Shown piece after piece: positions 1 to 7,791 of a DNA stretch of 53,572 nucleotides; the first letter of the stretch is position 1; every line of letters starts with the position of its first letter. A model generated the notes under the pieces. That model saw only the letters and a list, made by a program, of their open reading frames with translations, was not told the origin of the DNA and made no database searches. The stretch spans positions 245,378 to 298,949 of the forward strand of contig NZ_JAKFHA010000001.1 of NCBI RefSeq assembly GCF_021502675.1, read 5' to 3'. Source of the stretch: Yinghuangia soli (GTDB lineage: Bacteria > Actinomycetota > Actinomycetes > Streptomycetales > Streptomycetaceae). The translations under genes were made by a program, and so were the position numbers.

Positions 1-18
1 GCCGAGCCAAGGCTCGGC
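1..18. terminator. GC-rich hairpin
   Basis: Two 8-nt arms (GCCGAGCC and GGCTCGGC) separated by AA form a perfect hairpin just beyond the stop codon of the minus-strand gene that ends at 40. It probably terminates that gene, but it lies at the window edge and its other neighbour is not visible. Confidence 0.5.
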
Positions 19-39
19 GCCCTTCGCACGTTTGCACGC

Positions 40-939
40 TCAGTCTTCGTCGGCCATGACCTCGTCCACGGTCGCGGCGGTCACCGCCCGCACGAGCCAC
101 TTGTCCAACTGCGCCCGGTCCTGGCAGGCAAGGATCGCCTCGCGAACGCTGTCCGGCACCTCGACGCCACGGGTAAGCAGCACCTTGACGACCGCTTGAG
201 CTTCCCCATGCGCTTCGCCACGCGCTTCGCCACGGGCCTCACCACGGGCGAAGATGTCTCCCAGCAGGGATGGCCTGTCCTCTGTAAGCGGCATGAAAGC
301 CTCCAAAAGAGCCGCCCGCGCCTCCGGGTCGACCGAGCTGTATACAACGTTAGTGTACGTACGTACATCGTCGTCGGGGACTTTGTGCATGGCGGCCGCA
401 AGGGCCTCGAAGACTGCGTCCCGCACCTTTTCGTCGGATCCGTGCATGAGCGCGGAGAGCACCGAAAGCACCGGCGAGGCGATGGCCTGCGCCGGATCAC
501 CCAGCACCGCCACCTCATCGGGGCCGATGACCAAGGGCGCAAGTCTGTTGTCTCCGACATTGGTCCTGAACTCCCGGCGCGCCCAATCTGCGACGCCCCG
601 GTCCAGGCACACCACGACGAGAACCGCCGGGCAGGAGTATCTGTAAGCGGCACTCGCGAGATACATCGGCCAGCTACGCCGCTTCCCTTCTTTTCGGGCC
701 AACTGCACTTCGAAGACGACGACGAGCTCCGGCTTCGCGGCCCCAGGTTCCAGGACTTCGAACAAGGCGTCAGCACGCAGTTCGCTTGGCGACACCACGG
801 TCAACTCGGAGCGCGCGGGCCTCCAGATCCATGGCCCGCTCGGAGATTCCCTCGGGATCGGCAGCTGGACGTGCTGCTCGATGAGCTCCACATGGTCACA
901 GAAGAGATCGGTGACCAACTCATGTTCGGGAGTAATCAC
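40..939 (-). CDS. Rpn-like PD-(D/E)XK nuclease-family protein (paralogue 1)
   Basis: This 299-aa protein has the core expected of Rpn/transposase-like PD-(D/E)XK proteins. An Asp (about residue 57, in RADALFEVLE) is followed by a beta strand ending in E-x-Q (about 77-79, VVVFEVQ), and then a helix and a hydrophobic strand (YSCPAVLVVVCLD). Near the C terminus there are four near-identical RGEA units encoded by 12-bp DNA repeats (about 205-252), a feature often seen just before the C-terminal helix of this family. The start is a GTG with no clear Shine-Dalgarno, so the N terminus is uncertain. A diverged paralogue lies at 2694-3782. Family members are linked to recombination-promoting nuclease activity. 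Here the role is unknown, and E-x-Q in place of E-x-K may still be active. Confidence 0.7.
   Translation of the reverse strand: MITPEHELVTDLFCDHVELIEQHVQLPIPRESPSGPWIWRPARSELTVVSPSELRADALFEVLEPGAAKPELVVVFEVQLARKEGKRRSWPMYLASAAYRYSCPAVLVVVCLDRGVADWARREFRTNVGDNRLAPLVIGPDEVAVLGDPAQAIASPVLSVLSALMHGSDEKVRDAVFEALAAAMHKVPDDDVRTYTNVVYSSVDPEARAALLEAFMPLTEDRPSLLGDIFARGEARGEARGEAHGEAQAVVKVLLTRGVEVPDSVREAILACQDRAQLDKWLVRAVTAATVDEVMADED
205..252. repeat. 12-bp tandem repeats inside the Rpn-like gene
   Basis: About four 12-bp units (of the type CGCTTCGCCACG read on the plus strand) encode the RGEA-RGEA-RGEA-HGEA stretch. They are in frame, so copy-number change would lengthen or shorten the linker without a frameshift. 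Confidence 0.7.
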
Positions 940-1107
940 GGCGGAACCGTAGCGACCATCGACACTCTATGCGCCCATTCAAACACTTTAAGTACTCATC
1001 CGAGCGTAGGAATGCCCACCTCGGGAGGGCAGCCGATCGCCCCGAAGAGCGAACTGAGCCTCTGGCCAGCGGAGTTCGACGCACAACGCACAGCCCCACC
1101 AGCAATA

Positions 1108-1168
1108 CGCAACCAAAAGTTGCGCATCCACGACTCTCGCCTTAGATTGACATGCAACCAAAGGTTGC
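1108..1168 (+). promoter_or_regulatory. promoter with two GCAACC palindromic operators
   Basis: Two 15-nt inverted repeats lie 45 bp apart centre to centre: GCAAC-CAAAA-GTTGC (1109-1123) and GCAACC-AAA-GGTTGC (1154-1168). A plausible promoter lies between and over them: -35 TTGCGC at 1120-1125, 16-bp spacer, -10 TTAGAT at 1142-1147. The first palindrome overlaps the -35 and the second covers the expected start site, the arrangement of a repressor. ArsR-family regulators are common partners of AHSA1/SRPBCC genes, so an ArsR repressor is the likely ligand. No such gene is adjacent. Confidence 0.6.
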
Positions 1169-1184
1169 TCATGGGAGGTCCGTG

Positions 1185-1634
1185 GTGGAGTTCGGAGATC
1201 TGACGCGCGAGGTCCGCATCGAGGCGGCGCCGGAGATCGTGTTCGATGTGGTGAGCCGCCCCGAGCACATCAAGATGTGGTGGTCGGACGACGCGTCGTT
1301 CGAGTCCGCGCCCGGCGCGGTCGGCGAATTGGTGTGGGGCGACCGCGCCGCGGTCGAAGCGATCACGGTGGTGGACGTCGAGCCGCCCCGCAAGTTCACG
1401 TTCCTGTGGGTGGCACCCAGCGGAGAGACGCCCGAGATGGGCAACTCCCTCTTCGTCACCTTCGAGCTCGAACCCGCGGGTGACGGCACGGTCCTGCGCC
1501 TGACCGAGAGCGGCTGGCGCGAGAAGGGCTGGGAAGCCGCGGTCCTCGAAGAGGCGTACCGCGACCACGAGAGCGGCTGGGACATGTTCCTGCCGCGGCT
1601 GCAGAAGTACGCCCCGACGGTGGCCCCGCAATGA
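1185..1634 (+). CDS. SRPBCC (AHSA1-type) domain protein
   Basis: This 149-aa single-domain START/Bet v1-like protein has the AHSA1 pattern: an N-terminal strand REVRIEAAPEIVFDVVSRPEHIKMWW, later hydrophobic strands FTFLWVAPSG and LFVTFELEP, and a C-terminal amphipathic helix ending near the stop. Such proteins bind hydrophobic ligands. The ligand here is unknown. The GTG at 1185 was chosen because GGGAGG (1173-1178) lies 6 nt upstream. An in-frame ATG at 1152 falls inside the operator and would put translation before the promoter start site. The stop overlaps the next gene's ATG (ATGA), so the two are translationally coupled. Confidence 0.82.
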   Translation: MEFGDLTREVRIEAAPEIVFDVVSRPEHIKMWWSDDASFESAPGAVGELVWGDRAAVEAITVVDVEPPRKFTFLWVAPSGETPEMGNSLFVTFELEPAGDGTVLRLTESGWREKGWEAAVLEEAYRDHESGWDMFLPRLQKYAPTVAPQ

Positions 1635-1819
1635 CCGCCGTCCTGGAGCGCGCCGACGCAATCCGCGCGGCTCCGGCAAGGCCCGTACGCCGCCACGAGG
1701 TCGCCCGGCTCGCGCACGCCAAAAGGCAGTTCGACGACACCGGCAAGACCTGGGACTCGCGCCTGAACCGCATCAAGCGCATCGCCGAGGAAATCCAGCG
1801 CAAAAGGGGACGGTCATGA
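1631..1819 (+). CDS. small basic hypothetical protein (62 aa)
   Basis: I do not recognise this gene. It is a real coding candidate because its ATG overlaps the stop of the SRPBCC gene (ATGA at 1631-1634) and its own stop overlaps the ATG of the following SDR gene in the same way (ATGA at 1816-1819). That makes a three-gene translationally coupled operon. The protein is rich in Arg, Lys and Glu and is predicted to be mostly helical (for example the stretch RLNRIKRIAEEIQRKRGRS). There is no signal peptide or membrane segment. A regulatory or scaffolding role for the operon is possible but unsupported. Confidence 0.6.
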   Translation: MTAVLERADAIRAAPARPVRRHEVARLAHAKRQFDDTGKTWDSRLNRIKRIAEEIQRKRGRS

Positions 1820-2631
1820 ACGCACGACTGCTCGACAACAAGACCGCGGTGATCTACGGCGGCGGCGGAGCCCTGGGCGGAGCCATCGCCCGGACGTTCG
1901 CCCGCGAGGGCGCCCGCGTCTTCATCGCCGGCCGCACCCAGGCCCCGCTCGACGCGGTCGCCCGCGACATCACCGCGGCCGGCGGCCAGGTCGAGACCGC
2001 ACTGGTGGACGTCCACGACCAGGAGGCCGTCGAGGGCCACGCCGACGCCGTGGCCAAGACCGCAGGCGGAATCGACGTCGCCCTCAACGCCGTCAGCGTC
2101 ATGCACGACCAGGGAACTCCCCTCGCGGACCTGTCCCTCGACGCGTTCATGCGCCCGATCGACGGCTTCCTACGGACGCTCTTCATCACGACGAAAGCCG
2201 TCGCCCGCCACATGGGCGGCACCCGCCCCGGCGTCATCCTCACCCTGTCCGAACCGGGCTCCAAGCTGGCCCTGCCCGGCCTCCTCGGCCATGCCGTGAG
2301 CGCGGCAGGCAAGGAGGCCTTCACCCGCTCCCTGGCCGCGGAGCTGGCCCCCGCCAACATCCGCGTGATCGGCATCCGCCCGCACGCGGTGGTGGACGGC
2401 CCCGCCGCAGGCTCCTACACCAAGGAGCTCTTCGAACAAGCGGCGTCGGCCTCCGGCCTGACAGTCCAGGACATGCTCGAAGGCGACAACGGCCTCGCTC
2501 AAGGGACGCTCCTCAAGCGCCTCCCCACCATCGCAGAGGTCGCGGAGACCGCAGCCTTCCTGGCCTCCGACCGAGCGGGATCGATGACGGGAACCATCGC
2601 CAACCTGTCGGCCGGCGCCCTCGTCGATTGA
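1816..2631 (+). CDS. atypical short-chain dehydrogenase/reductase
   Basis: A 271-aa Rossmann-fold SDR. The cofactor loop is YGGGGALGGAIA (about residues 14-25) and the NA-VS strand near 95 replaces the usual NNAG. The C terminus keeps the usual SDR ending (AAFLASDRAGSMTGTIANLSAGALVD). The catalytic YxxxK is altered: the conserved Lys is present (SAAGKEAF, about 161) but the Tyr four residues before it is Ser. This suggests a non-classical SDR with changed or lost redox chemistry. It is third in the coupled operon with the SRPBCC protein. GGCGGCGGA-type sequences are normal coding, and no frameshift was seen. Confidence 0.85.
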   Translation: MNARLLDNKTAVIYGGGGALGGAIARTFAREGARVFIAGRTQAPLDAVARDITAAGGQVETALVDVHDQEAVEGHADAVAKTAGGIDVALNAVSVMHDQGTPLADLSLDAFMRPIDGFLRTLFITTKAVARHMGGTRPGVILTLSEPGSKLALPGLLGHAVSAAGKEAFTRSLAAELAPANIRVIGIRPHAVVDGPAAGSYTKELFEQAASASGLTVQDMLEGDNGLAQGTLLKRLPTIAEVAETAAFLASDRAGSMTGTIANLSAGALVD

Positions 2632-2646
2632 CAGGCAGCGGTGCAC

Positions 2647-2679
2647 ACGGGGGCGTGAGTGAACCGCTCACGCCCCCGT
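2647..2679. terminator. bidirectional terminator
   Basis: A perfect 13-bp stem (2647-2659 with 2667-2679; ACGGGGGCGTGAG arm) with a 7-nt loop sits between the convergent SDR (plus) and Rpn-like (minus) genes, 16 bp after the first stop. Confidence 0.85.
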
Positions 2680-2693
2680 CGACCGATCGCGCC

Positions 2694-3782
2694 TCAGCTT
2701 GCTGCCGCGACCGCGCCCTCGCCCACCGCCTCGGGCGTGTCCTGCGCCAACCATTCCTCGAAGCGTGTGCTCGTCGCCGGATCCGCGAACGCGGCCATCA
2801 GTGCACGTGTCACTTCCGGCCGATCCGGGTGCATCATGGCGGACAACATCGTCCACTCTGGGCTCTGCGCAGCCACCCGAGGATCGACGATCGCCGGGAC
2901 GTCTTCGGGGCCGACGACCAACGGCGCCACACGCACACCGTGCATACGCAGGTCGAGAGGCTGTGCCGCCCAATCCGCCACGGCCGGGTCCGGACAGACC
3001 ACGCACAGCCGCACGGGGCACTCGTAGCGCATCGTGGCGGCGCAGAGATACCGCACCCAGCGCGCACGCTTGGCCTCGTCAGGCGCGCGCTGGACCTCGA
3101 CGATGACGATCAGGTCGGGCTCACCCGATTCCGGCGATGTGCGCGCAAGGACGGTATCGGCCCGAAGTCCGGCCGCTCCGGGAACGGAGAGGTCTCGGGG
3201 CAGCGAGCGCCAAGGCGATCCAGCCGCGGAAGTCCCCGGGACGCCGACGCAAGCCGACCGGCTCATGCAAGCCGACGGACCCACCACGCAGAACCAGTCC
3301 GCGCAGTCCGGCGCCACGTCCGCGGGGGTCTCCACCCCAGAGTGCTCCTCAGCGTCGGGCCACCCGGAAACCAGCTGTGTGTCGAAGGCTCTGGCTGCCC
3401 ATACCGAGAGCTTCTCCTCGGGCGCCACCACGAACAGTTCCGCTGGGCAGCCGAATCGCAGGGATGCGTCCTGCACGTAGCCGGGCCACCGCTCGGCCTG
3501 CCGGGCATCGTCACCGCCGACGACCTCCAGCACCACGACCAGATCGGGCCGTGCAGCGCGGTCGGGCCACCTCGCGATCAGGCCATCCGGAGCGAACGCC
3601 TCAGGATCGTCATCCGCTGCCGGATCGTCGGTCGAGACGAACTGCCATTTGTAGCTGCCGGAAGCCCGGGGCAGCTGCAGTCGTTCGTCGGTCTCGACCA
3701 GGCCTGGAGCCAGTTCGAAGAGTCGCGCGAAGAGCTCGCGCCGCAGATATGACATGTCGGGGAGCTTGCAGCATATGGGCAC
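2694..3782 (-). CDS. Rpn-like protein with duplicated nuclease half-domain (paralogue 2)
   Basis: This 362-aa relative of the protein at 40-939 carries two copies of the nuclease-like core. The C-terminal copy aligns closely with paralogue 1: RADTVLART, IVIVEVQRAPDEAKRARW, RYECPVRLCVVCPDPAVADWA, then APLVVGPEDVPAIVDP. The N-terminal copy keeps the pattern (PDLVVVLEVVGGDDARQAERWPGYV, FGCPAELFVVAPEE) but reads E-V-V instead of E-V-Q, so it is probably degenerate. The RGEA linker of paralogue 1 is absent. The start is GTG 3782; ATG 3755 (MSYLRREL) aligns better with paralogue 1. Neither has a clear Shine-Dalgarno. The function is unknown, and one working site plus one structural copy is inferred. 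Confidence 0.65.
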   Translation of the reverse strand: MPICCKLPDMSYLRRELFARLFELAPGLVETDERLQLPRASGSYKWQFVSTDDPAADDDPEAFAPDGLIARWPDRAARPDLVVVLEVVGGDDARQAERWPGYVQDASLRFGCPAELFVVAPEEKLSVWAARAFDTQLVSGWPDAEEHSGVETPADVAPDCADWFCVVGPSACMSRSACVGVPGTSAAGSPWRSLPRDLSVPGAAGLRADTVLARTSPESGEPDLIVIVEVQRAPDEAKRARWVRYLCAATMRYECPVRLCVVCPDPAVADWAAQPLDLRMHGVRVAPLVVGPEDVPAIVDPRVAAQSPEWTMLSAMMHPDRPEVTRALMAAFADPATSTRFEEWLAQDTPEAVGEGAVAAAS

Positions 3783-3849
3783 TCAGCGTGTCTATGCGGG
3801 CACTTTCTGCTTCTTTGGAAGGTAAGACACGCCGCCCCTGGAGTGAGCG

Positions 3850-3879
3850 CGGGCCACGCTCCGGGAGGAACGTGGCCCG
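3850..3879. terminator. hairpin downstream of decarboxylase gene
   Basis: A 9-bp stem (CGGGCCACG with CGTGGCCCG) and a 12-nt loop lie 28 bp past the stop of the minus-strand gene ending at 3908. It probably terminates that gene. Confidence 0.6.
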
Positions 3880-3907
3880 TGGTGCTGGAAGTTCGACAAA
3901 TGCGGAG

Positions 3908-4714
3908 CTAATCGGCGGCGGTGGTGGTGCCCGTCGCCAGGACCGTGCCGCCGTTCCAGGTGACTCCTACCTGGCGGTAGTACGCGCCGATGATTTCGTG
4001 GATCTCCAGGCGGGCGAGTTCCTCGGTCGGGGCTTCGAACAGCGTGAGGTCGGCGTCGCCGGACCAGGCGGGGCCCAGGTCGGCGGACTCGGCGCCGGTG
4101 GCGATGAGTTCGTCGAGGGCGAGGCCCTTGCCGTCGATGGACGGGAGCCAGCGGTGGTGGGCCATCGGGTGGCCGTTGACGAAGCCGTTGCCGTCGGACG
4201 GTTCGCGGAGGGTGACGACGGCCTCGGCGAGGCGGCGGTCCGCGGCGGCGAGGGTGGCGCCGAAGACCGCGCCGGCCTCGATGCGGGGGGCCGGGCCGTA
4301 CGGGTGCGGGCGGGTCTGGTGGATCGAGCCGAGCTTCTTGGGATAGCCCTGGTGGAGGCCGCGGGCGATGGCGAAATCCTTGTCGACCCAGATGTAGACG
4401 CAGCGCGAGTAGGTGACGCCCTCGAACTTGCAGCGGACGACCGCGAAGCACTCCTTGTACTGGCTGCGGACCGGGTCGAGGAGCTCCTCGCGGGACGAGC
4501 TGCAGGACTGCCAGTCGGCCCAGATCAGGGCGACCGCGCCGGGGTCCTCGTCGGCGAGCTCGAGGGGTGCGGGCAGCAGTTCGGCGACCCGGGCCGGGTC
4601 GGTGCGGTACTCGACGGTGAGCAGGTCGCCGGAGTAGTGCCAGGGCGGCGAGGGCACCAGTGAGGACCGTCCGCTGCCGGTCTTGGGGTGGAAGAAACCG
4701 CGCACGCCGGTCAC
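3908..4714 (-). CDS. acetoacetate decarboxylase family protein
   Basis: A 268-aa protein of the ADC fold. The Schiff-base lysine region is clear: ARGLHQGYPKKLGSI, with Lys126-Lys127 matching the adjacent Lys pair of acetoacetate decarboxylases. Other family landmarks are PPWHYSGDLLTVEYRTDP near the N terminus and a C-terminal strand region ending TVLATGTTTAAD. GTG 4714 is the start because GGAGG (4719-4723) lies just upstream. The gene is divergent from the glutamine-synthetase-like gene at 4934, and a palindromic site (4757-4782) lies in front of it. Family members decarboxylate beta-keto acids or perform aldolase/dehydratase-like Schiff-base reactions. In this setting it may act on the carbon skeleton freed from an amine, which is inference. 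Confidence 0.85.
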   Translation of the reverse strand: MTGVRGFFHPKTGSGRSSLVPSPPWHYSGDLLTVEYRTDPARVAELLPAPLELADEDPGAVALIWADWQSCSSSREELLDPVRSQYKECFAVVRCKFEGVTYSRCVYIWVDKDFAIARGLHQGYPKKLGSIHQTRPHPYGPAPRIEAGAVFGATLAAADRRLAEAVVTLREPSDGNGFVNGHPMAHHRWLPSIDGKGLALDELIATGAESADLGPAWSGDADLTLFEAPTEELARLEIHEIIGAYYRQVGVTWNGGTVLATGTTTAAD

Positions 4715-4756
4715 GACGCCTCCTCGGTGGCTCGGGTGCGATGCCGGTCGGTGCGC

Positions 4757-4782
4757 CGGATCGTTTGGGTCCGTACGATATG
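4757..4782. promoter_or_regulatory. palindromic operator, copy C (degenerate)
   Basis: Read on the minus strand this is CATATCGTACG-GACC-CAAACGATCCG, which matches the consensus CATATCGTTTG-N4-CAAACGATATG deduced from three sites in the cluster. It lies 43 bp upstream of the decarboxylase start (4714). The core on the plus strand is GTTTG-GGTC-CGTAC (4763-4776). Confidence 0.5.
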
Positions 4783-4837
4783 CCCTCGACGCCGCACTGT
4801 CACCCCCGGGGACCCCTTGTGCGACGGCCCTGTCGTC

Positions 4838-4863
4838 CATATGGTTTGGACTCAAACGAGTAG
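4838..4863. promoter_or_regulatory. palindromic operator, copy B
   Basis: CATATGGTTTG-GACT-CAAACGAGTAG. The core GTTTG-N4-CAAAC (4844-4857) is a perfect inverted repeat. It lies 70 bp upstream of the glutamine-synthetase-like start and resembles copies at 4757-4782 and 12842-12867. The binding protein is unknown. The adjacent TetR has a different palindrome in its own promoter. Confidence 0.6.
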
Positions 4864-4933
4864 CCCGCCCGCCACTCGCACGAACGTGAATCGGCCGACC
4901 TGCCGCCGCCTGCCCGACCGCGAGGAGACTCCG

Positions 4934-6286
4934 GTGCAATCGAACGTTCCGGACCGCATCAGTGAGACCGTCGCCGAACTCGAGGAACGCGGGATCGACG
5001 TGGTCCGCGTTGTCTATCCCGACCTGATCGGCACCGACCGGGGCCGCGACGTCCTGGTCGGCCACCTGCCCTCGGTCTGCGCGCACGGCCTGGCGTTCTG
5101 CCGGGCCGTCTACCACACCACCCCGCGCGGCGAGACGCTCGCGATCGCCGGCGGCCTGGACGTCGGCCTCCCGGATGTCACGGTGCACCCGGAACTCGGC
5201 ACGCTGCGGCCGCTGCCCTGGGAGCCGGGCGTGGCGTGGTGCCTGGGCGAGACCACCGACCCGGCGACCGGGCAGCTCGCCCCCGAGGGCCCGCGCTCGC
5301 TGCTGCGCAACGTGCTGAACCGGATGCGCAAGGAGACCGGCCTCACGCCCGTGGTCGGGCCGGAGCTGGAGTACTTCCTGTGCGAGCCGGACGGCCAGGG
5401 CGGCTGGCGGCGGTACGGCGAGGCGTCCGGCAACGTGTACGTGGCCGGCCGGCGCGGCGACCCCGAGGCGCACCTGCTGCGCACCCTGCGGCACCTGCGC
5501 GACCTCGGCATCGGCGCCACCACCGGCAACCACGAGTACAGCTCGGGCCAGTTCGAGATCAACCTGGACCACTCGGAGGCCCTGGACGCCGCCGACCGGG
5601 GCTTCCTGTTCAAGTCGGCCATCAAGGAACTCGCCCGCATCGACGGCAAGTTGGCCACTTTCATGGCCAAGCCGTTCAGCGACGAGGGCGGTTCGGGCTT
5701 CCACCTGCACCTGAGCTGTGTGGACGCGGACGGCGACAACGCGTTCGACGACCCCCAGGGCCCGTACGGCCTGTCCAAGGCGGCCGGGCACGCCATCGCC
5801 GGCATCCTGCGGCACGCCCCCGCGATGGCCGCGCTGCTCAACCCGACGATCAATTCGTACAAGCGCTTCGGCCCCGACACGCTCGCGCCGTGGCTGATCG
5901 ACTGGGGTCTGGACAACCGCAGCGCGATGGTCCGCATCCCGCCGGAGCGCGGCCCCGGCGCGCGCCTGGAGATACGCCTCGGGGACGCGAGCGCCAACCC
6001 GTACCTCGCCATCGCCGCGGTGTCGGCCGCGGTCCACCTCGGCATCCGCGACGAACTCGAGCCGCCCGCACCGCTGGAGGGCTACGGGTACGACACCAGC
6101 AAGGCCCCGCTCCTGCCCGCCTCGCTGCCCGAGGCGCTGGACGCCCTCGCCGCCGACGCCGAGCTCAATGCGCTGCTCGGCAAGGAGTTCACCGACGCCT
6201 TCCTGAACTACAAGCGCGACGAGGTCGCCCGCTTCCACCAGCACGTCACCGACTGGGAGTTCGCGGAGTACGCCTACCACCTGTGA
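4934..6286 (+). CDS. glutamine synthetase-like gamma-glutamyl-amide ligase
   Basis: A 450-aa member of the glutamine synthetase superfamily, most like the amine-specific ligases (PuuA, GlnA4, IpuC class). Landmarks: GPELEYFL near 148 (metal-binding Glu), SSGQFEINL near 200, FMAKPF and GSGFHLHLS near 245-262 (metal and ATP site), NPTINSYKRFGPD near 305 and RIPPERGPGARLEIRLGDASANPYL near 335-360. The GTG at 4934 follows GAGGAGA (4922-4928); reading further upstream only adds non-conserved sequence over the operator. The P450 gene follows after 52 bp. The family reaction is ATP + glutamate + amine giving a gamma-glutamyl amide. The class I amidotransferase at 10230-10922 would reverse it at the end of a pathway, so amine catabolism is favoured over ammonia assimilation. 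Confidence 0.88.
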   Translation: MQSNVPDRISETVAELEERGIDVVRVVYPDLIGTDRGRDVLVGHLPSVCAHGLAFCRAVYHTTPRGETLAIAGGLDVGLPDVTVHPELGTLRPLPWEPGVAWCLGETTDPATGQLAPEGPRSLLRNVLNRMRKETGLTPVVGPELEYFLCEPDGQGGWRRYGEASGNVYVAGRRGDPEAHLLRTLRHLRDLGIGATTGNHEYSSGQFEINLDHSEALDAADRGFLFKSAIKELARIDGKLATFMAKPFSDEGGSGFHLHLSCVDADGDNAFDDPQGPYGLSKAAGHAIAGILRHAPAMAALLNPTINSYKRFGPDTLAPWLIDWGLDNRSAMVRIPPERGPGARLEIRLGDASANPYLAIAAVSAAVHLGIRDELEPPAPLEGYGYDTSKAPLLPASLPEALDALAADAELNALLGKEFTDAFLNYKRDEVARFHQHVTDWEFAEYAYHL

Positions 6287-6338
6287 GTACCGGAGCAGCT
6301 GCCGCGCCCGCCGCCACGAACGAAACCGGAGTAGCACC

Positions 6339-7622
6339 ATGAGTACCACCAAGGTGTCCGCCGTGCCCGAGCCCATGCCCCTGGACGAGGTCGACCTCGC
6401 GGACAACGACCGCTTCACCGACGGCGAGACGCCCTGGCGGATGTTCCACACGCTGCGCGCCGACGACCCCGTGCACTGGCAGCCGGAGCCCGAGCCCAAC
6501 AGCGGCTTCTGGGCCCTGACCCGGCACGCCGACATCGTGGCGGTGGACCGGGACCCCGAGACGTTCACCTCGTCGCGGTTCACCAACCTCGAAGAGGTCG
6601 ACGACTCGCAGATCGCGATCCGCCGCTCGATGCTGGAGACCGACGGCATGCGGCATGTCGCGCTGCGCCGGCTCCTGCAGAAGCAGTTCACCCCGCGCGC
6701 GATCGCCGACTACGGCACGTTCCTGCGCGGCCTGACCGCCCGGACGCTGGACAACGCGCTGCACAAGGGCACGTTCGACTTCGTCCACGAGGTCTCCGCG
6801 GACTTCCCCATCAACGTCCTCGCGCGCATGCTCGACGTCCCCGACTCGGACACCGAGAAGCTCATCGACTGGGGCAACCGGATCATCGGCAACACCGACC
6901 CGGACTACGCGGACGTGCTCCTGGAGAGCGCGGAGAGCGAGCAGTACCGCGACCTGCCGTTCCGCAGCCCGGCCTCGCTCGAAGTGTTCGCGTACGGCCG
7001 CGAGCTCGCCGAGAAGCGCCGCGGCGGCGACGGCACCGACCTGGTGAGCCGGTTGGTGAACCAGACCCCGTCGGACGGTGTGCCGCTCAGTCAGCGGGAC
7101 TTCGACAACTACTTCCTGCTGCTGGTGGTCGCGGGCAACGAGACGACGCGGCATGCCATTTCGCACACCATGCTGGCGCTCATGCAGCACCCGGAGCAGA
7201 TGGCGCGGCTGCGCGACGACCTGGCGCTGATGCCGGACGCCGTCGAGGAGTTCCTGCGCTGGGCCTCGCCCGTCTACCACTTCCGGCGGACCGCGACCCG
7301 GGACACCGAACTGGGCGGCAAGCGGATCCGCGAGGGCGACAAGGTCGTGCTGTGGTTCGCGTCCGGCAACCGCGACGAGGCGGTGTTCGAGGACCCGTAC
7401 CGCTTCGACGTGACGCGCAAGCAGGTCGACCACGTGACGTTCGGCAAGGGCGGCCCGCACTTCTGCCTCGGCAACGCGCTGGCCCGCCTGGAGATGCGCA
7501 TCATGTTCGAGGAACTGCTGCCGCGCATCGCCGACATCAAGCTCGCCGGCCCGGTCAGCCGGGTGCGCTCCAACTTCGTCAACGGCATCAAGGAACTGCC
7601 GGTGACGGTCACCCTCGCCTGA
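6339..7622 (+). CDS. cytochrome P450
   Basis: A 427-aa soluble class I P450. The I-helix oxygen motif is AGNETT (264-269), the ExxR motif is EEFLR (about 303), and the haem-ligand loop is FGKGGPHFCLG with Cys376. The C-terminal ending VRSNFVNGIKELPV resembles the CYP124/125/142 type, which normally oxidise steroid or alkyl side chains. This is a family impression only. No ferredoxin or ferredoxin reductase is beside it, so redox partners must come from elsewhere. ATG 6339 follows GGAG. It lies in one transcript with the gamma-glutamyl ligase gene, 52 bp after its stop. Mycobacterial piperidine/morpholine clusters also pair a P450 with a glutamine-synthetase-like gene, which supports C-N bond oxidation here (inference). 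Confidence 0.9.
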   Translation: MSTTKVSAVPEPMPLDEVDLADNDRFTDGETPWRMFHTLRADDPVHWQPEPEPNSGFWALTRHADIVAVDRDPETFTSSRFTNLEEVDDSQIAIRRSMLETDGMRHVALRRLLQKQFTPRAIADYGTFLRGLTARTLDNALHKGTFDFVHEVSADFPINVLARMLDVPDSDTEKLIDWGNRIIGNTDPDYADVLLESAESEQYRDLPFRSPASLEVFAYGRELAEKRRGGDGTDLVSRLVNQTPSDGVPLSQRDFDNYFLLLVVAGNETTRHAISHTMLALMQHPEQMARLRDDLALMPDAVEEFLRWASPVYHFRRTATRDTELGGKRIREGDKVVLWFASGNRDEAVFEDPYRFDVTRKQVDHVTFGKGGPHFCLGNALARLEMRIMFEELLPRIADIKLAGPVSRVRSNFVNGIKELPVTVTLA

Positions 7623-7656
7623 TCCCGAGCGCTCGGGAAGGCGCGAGAAGCCGGAA

Positions 7657-7696
7657 GGCCCGGTCCGCGGCATCTGCCAGTGCCGCGGACCGGGCC
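7657..7696. terminator. strong bidirectional terminator
   Basis: A perfect 16-bp inverted repeat (7657-7672 and 7681-7696, arm GGCCCGGTCCGCGGCA) with an 8-nt loop sits between the convergent P450 and MFS transporter genes. Confidence 0.9.
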
Positions 7697-7791
7697 GTCC
7701 CTATGCGTCAAGCGTCACCCGGCCAGCGGCGTCGTGGCGTCATGCGTCGACGTGCCTCACCCCGTGAGGGTCCGGGGGTCGCGGTCGCCGC

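Noticed and set aside
1631-1819. 62-aa gene as the missing ArsR regulator
   Set aside because: Too short and no helix-turn-helix pattern; only a basic helical sequence.
4715-6691. N-terminal extension of the decarboxylase frame to 927 aa
   Set aside because: The extra part is the antisense of the GS-like ligase. A good GTG with GGAGG exists at 4714.
6339-7622. Assignment of the P450 as a cholesterol (CYP125) enzyme
   Set aside because: The C-terminal ending is reminiscent of that group, but no steroid genes are near and the partner gene is an amine ligase, so no substrate is named.
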